From: Nocardioides ginsengisegetis
Lineage (GTDB): Bacteria > Actinomycetota > Actinomycetes > Propionibacteriales > Nocardioidaceae
NCBI RefSeq assembly: GCF_014138045.1
Contig: NZ_JACGXA010000001.1
Location: 1,299,501 to 1,363,500, forward strand
Length of the DNA: 64,000 nucleotides
Direction: 5' to 3'
Positions within the stretch are counted from its first letter, which is position 1, and every line of letters starts with the position of its first letter. The translations under genes and the position numbers were made by a program. This document shows, piece by piece, positions 1 to 10,908 of this stretch. Below the pieces are notes generated by a model that saw only the letters and a program-made list of their open reading frames with translations, was not told where the DNA came from and made no database searches.

Positions 1-777
1 CCGAGCGACGCCTGGACGACGCTGGCCGGCCTGGCGCGGGACACCAGCACGATCCGGCTCGGCACGATGATGACGAGCGCGACGTTCCGGCACCCCGGCC
101 CCCTCGCCATCCAGGTGGCCAACGTCGACCAGATGAGCGGCGGTCGCGTCGAGCTCGGGATCGGTGCGGGCTGGTTCGCCCAGGAGCACACGGCCTACGG
201 CATCCCCTTCCCCTCCACCGGCGAGCGCTTCGACCGGTTCGAGGAGCAGCTCGCGATCATCACCGGGCTGTGGGGCACGGCGGTGGGGGAGCGGTTCACC
301 CACCGCGGCACCCACTACGAGGTCATCGACTCCCCGGCCCTGCCGAAGCCGACCCAGGCCCGGCCGCCGGTGCTGATCGGCGGGCTGGGCAAGAAGCGGA
401 CCCCGGAGCTCGCCGCCCGCTACGCCGACGAGTTCAACCTGCCCTTCGTCGATGAGGAGACGACCGCGGCGCAGTTCGCCCGGGTGCGCGCCGCCTGCGA
501 GGCGCAGGACCGCGACCCGGCGACGATGACCTGGTCCAACGCCCTCGTGGTCTGCGTCGGTGCCGACGAGGCCGAGGTCGAGCGTCGGGCGAAGGCGATC
601 GGGCGGGAGCCCGAGGAGCTGCGCACCAACGGCCTCGCCGGCTCACCGGACGAGGTCGTCGACAAGCTCCGCCGCTACGCCGCCCTCGGTGCCGAGCGCG
701 CCTACCTCCAGGTGCTCGACCTGGGGGACCTGGACCACCTGCGGCTCATCGCCACCGAGGTCGCGCCGCACGTCTGA
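1..777 (+). CDS. LLM-class flavin/F420-dependent oxidoreductase (5' partial)
   Basis: The reading frame is open from the first base of the window and has no start codon, so the N-terminus lies outside; 258 codons are visible. The visible part contains GGRVELGIGAGWFAQEH near its start, a hallmark of bacterial luciferase-like (LLM) TIM-barrel oxidoreductases, followed by the PPVLIGGLG strand and a C-terminal GSPDEVVDKL segment typical of the family. Such enzymes use FMN or, commonly in actinobacteria, coenzyme F420. The substrate cannot be read from the sequence. Its last 135 bases overlap, tail to tail, the long reading frame of the SPFH gene on the other strand. The family call is firm; the cofactor is inference. 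Confidence 0.9.
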   Translation, partial: PSDAWTTLAGLARDTSTIRLGTMMTSATFRHPGPLAIQVANVDQMSGGRVELGIGAGWFAQEHTAYGIPFPSTGERFDRFEEQLAIITGLWGTAVGERFTHRGTHYEVIDSPALPKPTQARPPVLIGGLGKKRTPELAARYADEFNLPFVDEETTAAQFARVRAACEAQDRDPATMTWSNALVVCVGADEAEVERRAKAIGREPEELRTNGLAGSPDEVVDKLRRYAALGAERAYLQVLDLGDLDHLRLIATEVAPHV

Positions 778-1578
778 CGCACGCCGCGGCCGGGGGACCG
801 GCTCCGCGGCGGCGGCCTCGCGCCGCAGGAACGCACCGAGGTCGGCGATGGTGCTCATCAGGGGTGCCGGGAAGACCACGGTCGTGTTCTTGTCGACGCC
901 GATCTCGACCAGGCTCTGCAGGTTGCGCAGCTGGAGGGCGAGCGGGTGGGCCATCATCGTGTCGGACGCGTCGCCCAGCGCGGCAGCAGCCGCCGCCTCA
1001 CCCTCGGCGGCGATGATCTTGGCGCGCTTCTCCCGCTCGGCCTCGGCCTGGCGGGCCATCGCGCGCTTCATGCTCTCCGGGAGCTGGATGTCCTTGAGCT
1101 CGACGAGCGTGACCACGACGCCCCAGTCGGCGGTCGTCACGTCGAGGATCTCCCGGATGCTGGCGTTGATGGAGTCGGTCTCCGACAGCGTCTGGTCCAG
1201 CGAGCTCTGGCCGACGACGTTGCGCAGCGTGGTCTGGGCGATCTGGTTGATCGCGGCCGCGACGTTCTCGATGGCGACGATCGCCTTGGTGGCGTCGACG
1301 ATCCGGTAGTACGCCACCGCAGCCACGTCGATGCTCACGTTGTCCCGCGTGATGATCCCCTGGGACTGGATCGGCATCGTCACGATCCGCAGGGAGACGC
1401 GGCGCAGCTGGTCGATGACCGGGATGATGAAGTGCAGCCCCGGCTCCCGGACCCCGATGACGCGTCCGAGCCGGAAGAGCACCCCCTTCTGGTATTGCGT
1501 GACCACCCTGATCGACAGGGCGAGACCGATCGCGGCGACGACCGCGACCACCAGTCCGACGACGCTCCAGGTGTTCAT
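643..1578 (-). CDS. SPFH/band 7 (slipin-like) membrane protein
   Basis: A single N-terminal membrane segment (VVGLVVAVVAAIGLALSI) is followed by a band-7 domain with the typical VLFRLGRVIGVREPGLHFI and VSLRIVTMPIQSQGIITRDN blocks, then a helical region with AEREKRAKIIAAEGEA. This matches slipin/stomatin-like proteins that assemble at the membrane and often work with NfeD-type partners or proteases; no NfeD gene is adjacent. The ATG at 1578 is chosen because GGGAGGG lies about eight bases upstream and the homologous sequence begins there; longer upstream starts add unrelated residues. After the conserved domain there is no in-frame stop until 643, so the predicted 311-residue protein ends in about 45 residues encoded antisense to the neighbouring oxidoreductase. 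That tail may be real or reflect a lost stop. Confidence 0.85.
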   Translation of the reverse strand: MNTWSVVGLVVAVVAAIGLALSIRVVTQYQKGVLFRLGRVIGVREPGLHFIIPVIDQLRRVSLRIVTMPIQSQGIITRDNVSIDVAAVAYYRIVDATKAIVAIENVAAAINQIAQTTLRNVVGQSSLDQTLSETDSINASIREILDVTTADWGVVVTLVELKDIQLPESMKRAMARQAEAEREKRAKIIAAEGEAAAAAALGDASDTMMAHPLALQLRNLQSLVEIGVDKNTTVVFPAPLMSTIADLGAFLRREAAAAEPVPRPRRASDVRRDLGGDEPQVVQVPQVEHLEVGALGTEGGVAAELVDDLVR

Positions 1579-1727
1579 GGCGGGCTTCCCTCCCGGCGGG
1601 CCACGGACGGGTCCCGCCTGCTCCCACCCTCTGCCGCGGAGGGCGGCCCGGGGAGAGGCGTGCGGCCCGGCCACCTCGCCGAACGTCCCGCACCGTCCCG
1701 CGCGTCGGGGGAGCGGCGGGGAAGCGA

Positions 1728-1733
1728 TAACCT
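1728..1733 (+). promoter_or_regulatory. -10 hexamer TAACCT for leaderless dapA
   Basis: TAACCT ends six bases before the dapA ATG. That spacing would place the transcription start on the start codon itself. No Shine-Dalgarno sequence is present, which fits leaderless expression. Confidence 0.5.
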
Positions 1734-1739
1734 TCGGGC

Positions 1740-2639
1740 ATGACGACCCAGCCCGCCGCTCCGTTCGGCCGCGTGCTCACCGCCATGGCCACCGCGTTCC
1801 ACGCCGACGGATCCGTCGACCTCGAGGGCACCGCGCGGATCGCGACCCACCTGGTCGACCACGGCCACGACGGCGTCGTCGTCTCCGGCACCACGGGCGA
1901 GTCGCCGACCACCACCGTCGCGGAGGACGGCCAGATCCTGGCCGCCGTCAAGGACGCGGTCGGCGACCGCGCCACGATCGTCGCCGGCATCGGCACCAAC
2001 GCGACCGCCCACTCGGTGGAGCTGGCGCAGCAGGCCGAGAAGATCGGCGCCGACGGGCTGCTGCTCGTCACGCCCTACTACAACAAGCCCGGCCAGGCCG
2101 GCGTGCTGCACCACTTCCGCACGGTCGTCGAGGCGAGCGACGTACCCGTCATGCTGTACGACGTGCCGGGCCGCACCGGCACCGAGATCTCGCTCGAGGT
2201 CTACGAGAAGGCCTTCGAGCTCGAGCAGGTCGTCGCGGTCAAGGACGCGGTCGGCGACTACGCCCGCGGCGTCAAGATCATGCAGATGGGCTACGCCCTC
2301 TACTCCGGCGACGACGTCTCCACCCTCGGCTGGCTGGCGCACGGCGCCGCCGGCGTCGTCTCCGTCGTCGGCCACGCGGCCGGCGACCAGATCCGCGCGA
2401 TGATCGAGGCCTTCCGGGCCGGCGACCACGCGCAGGCCCTCACCATCTTCACGCGGCTGCTCCCCGCGACGGACGCCGTCATGGGCGTCCCCAACTACGG
2501 AGCCACCACCGCCAAGGCAGCACTCCAGCTCCTCGGCGTACTCGACAACCGGAACGTCCGCGCGCCCTTGGTGCCGCTGGACGACGACGAGGTGGCCGCG
2601 CTGCGTGCCGGCCTCGTCGCCTCCGGTCTCATCCCGTAA
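1740..2639 (+). CDS. dapA: 4-hydroxy-tetrahydrodipicolinate synthase
   Basis: Condenses pyruvate with aspartate semialdehyde, the first committed step of lysine and diaminopimelate synthesis for the cell wall. The 299-residue length is normal for DapA. Visible motifs are GTTGESPT (pyruvate-binding loop), LLVTPYYNKPGQAG, the tyrosine-containing MLYDVPGRTG, and the Schiff-base lysine K168 in VVAVKDAVGD. The ATG at 1740 follows a TAACCT -10 box by six bases, suggesting a leaderless message. The RNase J gene starts nine bases after the stop, an arrangement common in actinobacteria, so the two are probably co-transcribed. Confidence 0.97.
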   Translation: MTTQPAAPFGRVLTAMATAFHADGSVDLEGTARIATHLVDHGHDGVVVSGTTGESPTTTVAEDGQILAAVKDAVGDRATIVAGIGTNATAHSVELAQQAEKIGADGLLLVTPYYNKPGQAGVLHHFRTVVEASDVPVMLYDVPGRTGTEISLEVYEKAFELEQVVAVKDAVGDYARGVKIMQMGYALYSGDDVSTLGWLAHGAAGVVSVVGHAAGDQIRAMIEAFRAGDHAQALTIFTRLLPATDAVMGVPNYGATTAKAALQLLGVLDNRNVRAPLVPLDDDEVAALRAGLVASGLIP

Positions 2640-2648
2640 GGAACGACT

Positions 2649-4334
<1,686 letters not shown>

Positions 4335-4337
4335 GGC

Positions 4338-4437
4338 CGAGAGGGCACTTCCAGGCACTCTCAAGCCACCGAGAGGGCGATCCTGCCGGCAGGATCGCCC
4401 TCTCGTGCGTCTGGGAGTGGCACGAAGTGCCCTCTCG
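4338..4437. repeat. nested inverted repeat between convergent genes
   Basis: Outer arms CGAGAGGGCACTTC (4338-4351) and its exact reverse complement (4424-4437) enclose the inner 17-base palindrome at 4371-4404, which starts with the same GAGAGGGC word. The word therefore appears four times in about 100 bases, twice on each strand. The element fills the entire gap between rnj and the convergent lysoplasmalogenase gene. Confidence 0.8.
4371..4404. terminator. bidirectional hairpin terminator
   Basis: A perfect inverted repeat with 17-base arms (GAGAGGGCGATCCTGCC and its complement) and no spacer lies between the convergent rnj and lysoplasmalogenase genes. There is no T tract, as is usual in high-GC genomes, so termination is inferred from stem strength and position. 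Confidence 0.7.
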
Positions 4438-4441
4438 CGGG

Positions 4442-5098
4442 TCAGGTGGCGGCCAGCACGCCGGCCACGATCAGCGCCTGGCCGAGGTGGTAGGTGACCA
4501 TCAGGGCGAGCTTGGCGTGGGGGATGGGCCGGACGAACCGGTCCACCGAGAGGGTGGCGTCGCTGCTGACGAAGACGGTGGCGCCCAGGGCGACGAGCCA
4601 CTCCCCGGTGAACCACGCGCAGACCAGCATCGCCCCGATCACGGCGGTGTAGACGGCGACGGGCACCGACAGGGACGCCCCGCCGAGGTGGTGGCACCGC
4701 GGCACGACGTCCCGGGTCACGGCGACGCTGGCGGCGAGGACGGCGAAGACCGCCCAGGACCAGGTCGGGCGCGGCAGGCCGAGGTCGGCGAAGCAGACCA
4801 GGAAGGCCAGGTGCCCGACCAGGAACGCCGCGACGCCGGCCTTGAAGCGGGGGAGCGAGTCCGAGAGCAGGGCGACGTCGCCGAGCAGCCCGAAGGCCAG
4901 CGCGACCAGCAGCCACACCCCGGCGCTGTCCGAGGCGGCACCCAGCACGACCGCCGTCACGATCAGCGACGCGAGCGTCGCGGGCTTCGCCCACGCCTCC
5001 GTACGTCGATCGCCGCGGGCCACCGCGGCCCAGTCGGTCAGCGCGAAGGCTGCGGGCAGGATCCAGATGAGCTGTGCAGCATCGAGTTGGGCGGGCAC
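4442..5098 (-). CDS. lysoplasmalogenase-type membrane protein (YhhN/TMEM86 family)
   Basis: A 218-residue protein made almost entirely of hydrophobic helices (about eight). It shows the family's LGDVALL segment (FGLLGDVALLSDSLPRFK), the GHLAFLVCF block and a C-terminal SDATLSVDRF plus TYHLGQALIVAG, all characteristic of the YhhN family. Characterised members hydrolyse the vinyl-ether bond of lysoplasmalogens; whether this bacterium makes plasmalogens cannot be seen here, so the substrate is uncertain. Translation appears to begin at a GTG at 5098; no ribosome-binding site is visible, but CATGCT lies six bases upstream and could serve as a leaderless -10 box. Confidence 0.85.
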   Translation of the reverse strand: MPAQLDAAQLIWILPAAFALTDWAAVARGDRRTEAWAKPATLASLIVTAVVLGAASDSAGVWLLVALAFGLLGDVALLSDSLPRFKAGVAAFLVGHLAFLVCFADLGLPRPTWSWAVFAVLAASVAVTRDVVPRCHHLGGASLSVPVAVYTAVIGAMLVCAWFTGEWLVALGATVFVSSDATLSVDRFVRPIPHAKLALMVTYHLGQALIVAGVLAAT

Positions 5099-5111
5099 GA
5101 GCCGAGCATGG

Positions 5112-5149
5112 CAGGAGGCCCCGCCGGACGTGTCCGACGGGGCCTCCTG
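5112..5149 (-). terminator. hairpin terminator of the M36 peptidase gene
   Basis: Two 18-base arms pair across 5112-5129 and 5132-5149 (CAGGAGGCCCCG and CGGGGCCTCCTG cores). The single imperfect position becomes a G-U wobble only in the minus-strand transcript, which favours a role in ending the peptidase message just upstream of the lysoplasmalogenase start. Confidence 0.7.
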
Positions 5150-5172
5150 GTGAGACGGGTGGTGCGGTGCCG

Positions 5173-8064
5173 TCAGTGACGGCGGGTGCCGACGGCCGCG
5201 TGGCGACCGCTGGCGTTGGACTTCTTCTTGCAGACCACGACCTTGACGTTGTCGAGGTACCAGCCCTCGACGCCTCCACAGCCGTCACGGCCCATGTCGA
5301 AGCGGAACTTCACGGTGTCGCCCGCCTTGGCGCCGGCCGCCTTGAGGTCGACGACCGTGGTGCCCCACGAGCCGTGGACCTGGCCGCCGTCCGTGCCGGT
5401 CCAGGCGTCCTGGCCGGCGAGCGGGTCGGTGCTGCCCTCGTCGTTGGTGGCGAGCGTGGAGTTCGGGCCGTTGAACGTGTAGGCGCCGGCCGGGATGAGC
5501 TTCCAGGCGCCGCCGTTGACCTTGATCTTCACGTTGCCGCCGTCGAACCCGGCCTCGGTGGACACGTAGTGCTGGAACACCAGGTGCCGCGAGGCGCCGT
5601 TGGGCAGCGAGACCGCCGGGCTGGCGATCGTGTCGACACTGGAGACGTCGTCGGCGTCACCCGAGCAGCTGCCGCCCTGCGGGTCCCGGCCGGCCGCCAC
5701 CTTGCTCGCGTGCGAGCCGGGTGCCGAGCCGGTGGTCCGCCACGGGTAGCCGTGACCATCGGGGTAGACCGTCGAGCCGCCCTTGGTCCAGTTGCCCAGG
5801 CCCTTCTCGAAGTCGTCGCCCCACACCTTGGAGGTGGTGAACGCCTTGCCGCAGGCGGCCGGGGCGCCCTTGGCGAGCAGCGGCTGGAAGTTGCACTGCG
5901 TCGGCGGGGTGCGGAACTGCACGGCCTGCTCCATCGCGGAGACGGCCTGGCAGTCGGCGGCGGTGATGGGCGCCGCCGGGCCACCCGGAGTCAGGCGCTG
6001 GACCGACAGTTTCTGGATCGGCTGGCCCACGAGCGCGGTGCAGGCCGCGTCGAGGCTGTCCGCCATGTCGGTGAAGTCCGACATCGGGGTCAGGTAGTCC
6101 AGCTGGGTCTGCCACCAGATGTTGGCGGCCTTGTCCAGGCCGATACCGGGGACGGTGACGCCGTTGTAGGTGCCACCGTCGACCAGCAGGGCGTAGCCGT
6201 GGTTGGGGACACCCGAGTTGCCGTGCACGCCGCCGTTGTCGTCGGTCGCGCACTTGTACTCGGCGTCGGAGACCTTGCCCGGGTCGCCGTAGCAGGTGGG
6301 CTGCCACATGTCGCGCAGCGCACCGCCGAAGGCCGGGGCCTGCTCGCCGATCAGCCACCGGTAGGAGTTGTCCACCGGGTCGCTGCTGATGTCGCGGATC
6401 GTGACGTTGACGGTGCTTCCGCCGCCGAGAGCCGTCTTGATGGTCTCGCGGTCGGTGAGCCCGATCATCACGGTCGGGATCGTGATGCCGGTCCCGTCGC
6501 CGGACGCCGAGAACGGTGCCTCGTCGCGGTTGCCGATGATCAGCGCGGTGGCGCCGGCGGCCTGGGCGTTGGCGGTCTTGGTGTCGAAGGTGCAGGTGCC
6601 ACGGTCGACGATCGCGATCTTGCCCGAGACGGCGGCCGCGTTGTCGAACGGCGAGCAGCCGTCGGTCGTGGTGCTGCCGTCGGCGGCGGTGTCGACACCC
6701 TGGACGACGTTGCCGGTGACGCCCGTCTTGGTGACCACCGGACCGTAGGAGGCGGGAGCCGCGTCACAGTCCTTGGCGATGGAGGCCGGGGAGTTGATCA
6801 GCACACCGACCGGGCCGCGCGTGAACTGCGAGCACAGGCCGTCGGTGCGCGGACCGTTGGTCTCGCCCTCGTCGTGGCGGCCGTTGATCAGGTCGATCGT
6901 CTCGCCCCACACGTCGGAGTAGGACTCGTTGAGCGCACCGGGCTGCCACTGGTAGATCAGGCCCGAGGTGTACTCGGTGTAGGCGTGGCCCCACTCGTGC
7001 GACACCACGTCGTCGGCCTCGGAGCCGGGGCACATGTTGATGCGCTGGCCGTTCCAGTTGGCGTTGGGGCAGTAGTTGGGGTCGTTGGGGTCGGAGTAGT
7101 TCTCGACCGTGACCATCTTGGTGCCCTGGCCGTCGAAGGAGTCCCGGCCGAAGGTGTTGGCGTAGAGCCAGTAGGAGTTGCCGGCGTCGTACATGAGGTC
7201 CTGCTGGTACTTCGTCAGCGTGCCCGGGAAGGCGTCCCCGTCCTTCCACTCCAGGTGGGCCTGGTCCTGCGTGGCGTCGTAGAGCTCGCGGTTGGTCTCG
7301 AACGCCTCGGTCAGCGAGTAGCGGTTGACGACCTTGCCGGTCGCCGCGTCGACGAAGACGCGGTCGTTGACGCCGTGGGCGTTGGTGACGCCGACCATCC
7401 AGGCGAGGATGTTGGTGCCCTGCTGGCCGCGGATCGCGCCGGTCCGGTAGATCACGAGCTCGGCGGAGGAGGCCTCCAGGCCGGTGACGTCGGCCGGGGC
7501 CTCGGCCGAGCCCGGCGGGTTGGCGTGCACGGTGCCGATGGCGTGCGAGGAGGCGATCGACTTGCTCACCCGGGGCGTGACCGACAGGTCGAGACCCGGG
7601 GCGGCGTAGCCGTTGACCGAGGTCAGGTCGCCGGCCTTGTCGAGGTTGGCCTTGATGGTGGAGCCGAAGACCGGCAGACCGCGGTAGTACTGCTTGTAGG
7701 TGACGGTCCAGCCGTAGCGGCCCGCCGCCGCGTCGGTCTGGCGCAGCTGGTCCTTGGTGGCGCCGAAGACGCCGGCGTACTTGCCGAGGTAGGCGTTGGC
7801 CTTGTCCACGGCACCGCGCAGCGAGTCACCCTCGAGCGACGGCATCAGGTCGCCGCCCGCGGCGGACCGGACGAAGCCGACCTTGCCGGTGGCGCGCTCC
7901 TGGGTGAGTACGACGGACCCGGTGGCCTCGCCGCGCAGCTGCTGGACGAGCGAGTCGCCCGCAGCCGCGGCGTTGGTGCCTGCCGCAACGGCCTGCATCC
8001 CGGGCACGGCGGCGAAGCCGGCGCCCACGAGGGCAAGGCTGATCCCTAGCCGAGTGAGTTTCAC
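5173..8064 (-). CDS. secreted M36 (fungalysin-type) zinc metallopeptidase with PA domain
   Basis: A 963-residue exported protease. Residues 1-28 form a signal peptide (MKLTRLGISLALVGAGFAAV). A propeptide of the fungalysin/thermolysin type follows, then the gluzincin core with H356-E-W-G-H360 and the third zinc ligand E380 in NESYSD, exactly 20 residues on. A protease-associated (PA) domain with GKIAIVDRGTCTFDTK interrupts the catalytic region after residue ~410. The last ~200 residues form a secreted adhesion-like module with paired cysteines and the ending GCGGVEGWYLDNVKVVVC. The GTG at 8064 is preferred because GGAGGG lies nine bases upstream and the signal peptide begins there. It probably degrades extracellular protein. 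The gene stands alone, divergent from ftsK. Confidence 0.93.
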   Translation of the reverse strand: MKLTRLGISLALVGAGFAAVPGMQAVAAGTNAAAAGDSLVQQLRGEATGSVVLTQERATGKVGFVRSAAGGDLMPSLEGDSLRGAVDKANAYLGKYAGVFGATKDQLRQTDAAAGRYGWTVTYKQYYRGLPVFGSTIKANLDKAGDLTSVNGYAAPGLDLSVTPRVSKSIASSHAIGTVHANPPGSAEAPADVTGLEASSAELVIYRTGAIRGQQGTNILAWMVGVTNAHGVNDRVFVDAATGKVVNRYSLTEAFETNRELYDATQDQAHLEWKDGDAFPGTLTKYQQDLMYDAGNSYWLYANTFGRDSFDGQGTKMVTVENYSDPNDPNYCPNANWNGQRINMCPGSEADDVVSHEWGHAYTEYTSGLIYQWQPGALNESYSDVWGETIDLINGRHDEGETNGPRTDGLCSQFTRGPVGVLINSPASIAKDCDAAPASYGPVVTKTGVTGNVVQGVDTAADGSTTTDGCSPFDNAAAVSGKIAIVDRGTCTFDTKTANAQAAGATALIIGNRDEAPFSASGDGTGITIPTVMIGLTDRETIKTALGGGSTVNVTIRDISSDPVDNSYRWLIGEQAPAFGGALRDMWQPTCYGDPGKVSDAEYKCATDDNGGVHGNSGVPNHGYALLVDGGTYNGVTVPGIGLDKAANIWWQTQLDYLTPMSDFTDMADSLDAACTALVGQPIQKLSVQRLTPGGPAAPITAADCQAVSAMEQAVQFRTPPTQCNFQPLLAKGAPAACGKAFTTSKVWGDDFEKGLGNWTKGGSTVYPDGHGYPWRTTGSAPGSHASKVAAGRDPQGGSCSGDADDVSSVDTIASPAVSLPNGASRHLVFQHYVSTEAGFDGGNVKIKVNGGAWKLIPAGAYTFNGPNSTLATNDEGSTDPLAGQDAWTGTDGGQVHGSWGTTVVDLKAAGAKAGDTVKFRFDMGRDGCGGVEGWYLDNVKVVVCKKKSNASGRHAAVGTRRH

Positions 8065-8258
8065 GTGTGGTTTTCCCTCCGAAGTGGTCCCCTGGTGCCG
8101 CGTGTGAACTACGACACCCACGGGGCACCCTATGGAGACCTGCCTGCCCGTGCCAGCAGACCCGCGAATCTTTTCGGAACCGGTGGCCGAAAGAACTGCC
8201 CATGAGGACAGCCGGCCGACACGCTCCTGTGATCCCTGTGACGGGTGGGACCATCGAT

Positions 8259-8264
8259 TACCGT
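8259..8264 (+). promoter_or_regulatory. -10 hexamer TACCGT for leaderless ftsK
   Basis: TACCGT ends seven bases before the ATG at 8272 and there is no ribosome-binding site. This argues for the ATG at 8272 over the in-frame GTG at 8245, which would lie upstream of the hexamer. Confidence 0.45.
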
Positions 8265-8271
8265 GCTGACC

Positions 8272-10908
8272 ATGGCGACCCGTACGTCTTCCCCGCCGGG
8301 GTCGCGGAGCAAGAGCACGTCCTCGACCGGGTCGAAGAGCCCCGCACGAGGGACCTCGAGCACCCGATCCCGGAGTACCGGCAACACCCCGACGAAGAGC
8401 ACGAGCACGGCGCGCAGCACCAGCAAGCGCAAGCCGGCTCCCAGCGCGCGCTCGAAGCGTCCGGCGCCCCGCGCCGTCCGCAACGGTCCCGGGCCGGTCT
8501 CCCGCATGTTCACCGCCGTCTTCCGCGGCATCGCTGCCGTCTGGCTCGGCGTCGCGCACGCCCTGGGTGCCGCCGCACGCGGCATCGGCCGGACCGCACG
8601 CGACCTCGAGCCCGAGCACCGCCGCGACGGGGTCGGCCTGTTCCTCTTCGGCCTCTCGGTCGTCGTGGGTGCCGCCGTCTGGTTCCAGATCGACGCGCCC
8701 GCCATGGGCTTCACCCGGACCGTGGTCGCCGGGACGGTCGGCAAGGTCGGCTGGTTCGTCCCGCTGGCGCTCGTCTACGTCGGGTGGCGCAACATGCGCG
8801 ACCCGATCCACAACGGCCCGGCCGGTCGCCAGGTCGTGGGCTGGGCCGCCTTCGCCTTCGGCATCCTCGGCATCGTCCACATCGCCAACGGCAACCCGCA
8901 GCCGGTCATGGGTGACGCCAGCAAGCTCCAGGGCGCCGGGGGAGCGGTCGGGTTCGTCGTCTCCTCGCTGCTGCTCGACCTGCTGCGCACGCCGTACGTC
9001 GTGGTGCCGCTGCTCGCGCTGCTCTCCTTCTTCGGCGTCCTCATCATCACCGCGACGCCGCTCTACCAGGTGCCGATGCGCCTCGCCGAGCTCCGCGACC
9101 GGATGCTCGGCCGCGAGCACCACGCCGAGGACGGCACCGACGGTCTCGACGAGACCCAGCCGATCCGCAGCCGCCGCGGCAGGGTCGAGGACTACGACCC
9201 CGAGGGCGACCCGGCCTACGACTCACCGGTGCTCACCGACCGCGAGATCCGGAAGCGTCGCAAGAAGGACGCCCTCGACGTCGCGATGGAGGGCATGGAG
9301 GAGACCCAGGAGACCGACGCCGTCGGCCTGGACATCCTCGACGCCGCCGCGGCCGCCCCGTCGGCCGGCAAGACCGAGCTCGAGCCGCCGCCGCACTCGC
9401 CGCTGCCCGCGCGCGTCGAGCAGCTCGCCCTGTCCGGCGACGTCACCTACTCGCTGCCCGCCAACGAGGTGCTCAAGCCCGGCTCGGTGCACAAGGCCCG
9501 CTCCAAGGCCAGCGACGAGGTCGTCAACCGGCTCACGAGCGTGCTCGACGAGTTCGGCATCGATGCCCAGGTCACCGGCTACACCCGGGGCCCGACGGTC
9601 ACCCGCTACGAGGTCGAGCTCGGCCCTGCGGTCAAGGTCGAGAAGGTCACCGCCCTCTCCAAGAACATCGCCTACGCCGTGGCCTCTGCCGACGTGCGCA
9701 TCCTCAGCCCGATCCCCGGCAAGTCCGCGATCGGCATCGAGATCCCCAACCTCGACAAGGAGATCGTCTCCCTCGGCGACGTGCTCCGGTCCAACACCGC
9801 CCGCTCGGACCACCACCCGATGGTGGCCGGCCTCGGCAAGGACGTCGAGGGCGGTTTCGTCGTCGCCAACCTCGCGAAGATGCCGCACCTGCTCGTCGCC
9901 GGCGCCACCGGATCCGGAAAGTCGTCGTTCATCAACTCGATGATCACCTCGATCCTGATGCGCTCCACGCCCGACGAGGTCCGGATGATCATGGTCGACC
10001 CCAAGCGGGTCGAACTGAACGCCTACGAGGGCGTCCCGCACCTGATCACGCCGATCATCACCAACCCCAAGAAGGCCGCCGAGGCGCTGGCCTGGGTCGT
10101 GCGCGAGATGGACATGCGCTACGACGACCTGGCCAACTTCGGGTTCCGCCACATCGACGACTTCAACAAGGCCGTCCGGGCGGGCAAGGTCCAGGTGCCC
10201 CCGGGCTCCGAGCGCGAGGTCACGCCGTACCCCTACCTCCTGGTCATCGTCGACGAGCTCGCCGACCTGATGATGGTCGCCCCGCGCGACGTGGAGGACG
10301 CGGTCGTCCGGATCACCCAGCTGGCCCGTGCGGCCGGCATCCACCTGGTGCTCGCGACCCAGCGACCGAGCGTCGACGTGGTCACCGGCCTGATCAAGGC
10401 CAACGTGCCCTCCCGCCTGGCCTTCGCGACCTCGTCGCTGGCCGACAGCCGGGTCATCCTCGACCAGCCGGGCGCCGAGAAGCTGGTCGGCCAGGGTGAC
10501 GGGCTCTTCCTCCCGATGGGCTCCTCGAAGGCCGTCCGTGTCCAGGGCTCCTGGGTCACCGAGGCCGAGATCGCCCAGGTCGTCAAGCACTGCAAGAGCC
10601 AGCTCGAGCCGTCCTACCGCGAGGACGTCACCGCGCCCGCCGCCAGCAAGCGCGAGCTCGACGACGACATCGGCGACGACATGGACCTGGTCATCCAGGC
10701 CATCGAGCTCGTCGTCTCGACCCAGTTCGGGTCGACCTCGATGCTCCAGCGCAAGCTCCGCGTCGGCTTCGCCAAGGCAGGACGCCTGATGGACATCATG
10801 GAGAGCCGTGGCGTGGTGGGTCCCAGCGAGGGATCCAAGGCCCGCGACGTGCTCGTGAAGCCCGACGAGATCGACGGCGTGATCGCCACCCTGCAGGGGG
10901 AGATGTGA
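8272..10908 (+). CDS. ftsK: DNA translocase FtsK
   Basis: Septum-located ATP-driven pump that clears chromosome DNA during division. The first ~75 residues are a Ser/Thr/Arg/Lys-rich linker, followed by about four transmembrane helices (residues ~85-270), an acidic linker, and the FtsK motor: the beta-domain block [20 protein letters not shown], Walker A GATGSGKS at residues 544-551, [15 protein letters not shown] (Walker B) and [18 protein letters not shown]. The C-terminal winged-helix gamma domain ([20 protein letters not shown]) that reads orienting sequences is present. At 878 residues it is a full-length actinobacterial form. It overlaps the next gene by four bases, and is followed by the conserved rimO-pgsA order. 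Confidence 0.96.
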   Translation: MATRTSSPPGSRSKSTSSTGSKSPARGTSSTRSRSTGNTPTKSTSTARSTSKRKPAPSARSKRPAPRAVRNGPGPVSRMFTAVFRGIAAVWLGVAHALGAAARGIGRTARDLEPEHRRDGVGLFLFGLSVVVGAAVWFQIDAPAMGFTRTVVAGTVGKVGWFVPLALVYVGWRNMRDPIHNGPAGRQVVGWAAFAFGILGIVHIANGNPQPVMGDASKLQGAGGAVGFVVSSLLLDLLRTPYVVVPLLALLSFFGVLIITATPLYQVPMRLAELRDRMLGREHHAEDGTDGLDETQPIRSRRGRVEDYDPEGDPAYDSPVLTDREIRKRRKKDALDVAMEGMEETQETDAVGLDILDAAAAAPSAGKTELEPPPHSPLPARVEQLALSGDVTYSLPANEVLKPGSVHKARSKASDEVVNRLTSVLDEFGIDAQVTGYTRGPTVTRYEVELGPAVKVEKVTALSKNIAYAVASADVRILSPIPGKSAIGIEIPNLDKEIVSLGDVLRSNTARSDHHPMVAGLGKDVEGGFVVANLAKMPHLLVAGATGSGKSSFINSMITSILMRSTPDEVRMIMVDPKRVELNAYEGVPHLITPIITNPKKAAEALAWVVREMDMRYDDLANFGFRHIDDFNKAVRAGKVQVPPGSEREVTPYPYLLVIVDELADLMMVAPRDVEDAVVRITQLARAAGIHLVLATQRPSVDVVTGLIKANVPSRLAFATSSLADSRVILDQPGAEKLVGQGDGLFLPMGSSKAVRVQGSWVTEAEIAQVVKHCKSQLEPSYREDVTAPAASKRELDDDIGDDMDLVIQAIELVVSTQFGSTSMLQRKLRVGFAKAGRLMDIMESRGVVGPSEGSKARDVLVKPDEIDGVIATLQGEM

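Noticed and set aside
5074..8049. 991-codon plus-strand frame over the M36 peptidase
   Set aside because: Antisense shadow of a gene with signal peptide and zinc motif.
8245..8271. Longer ftsK start at GTG 8245
   Set aside because: It lies upstream of the likely -10 hexamer at 8259-8264, has no ribosome-binding site, and adds residues that do not look conserved.
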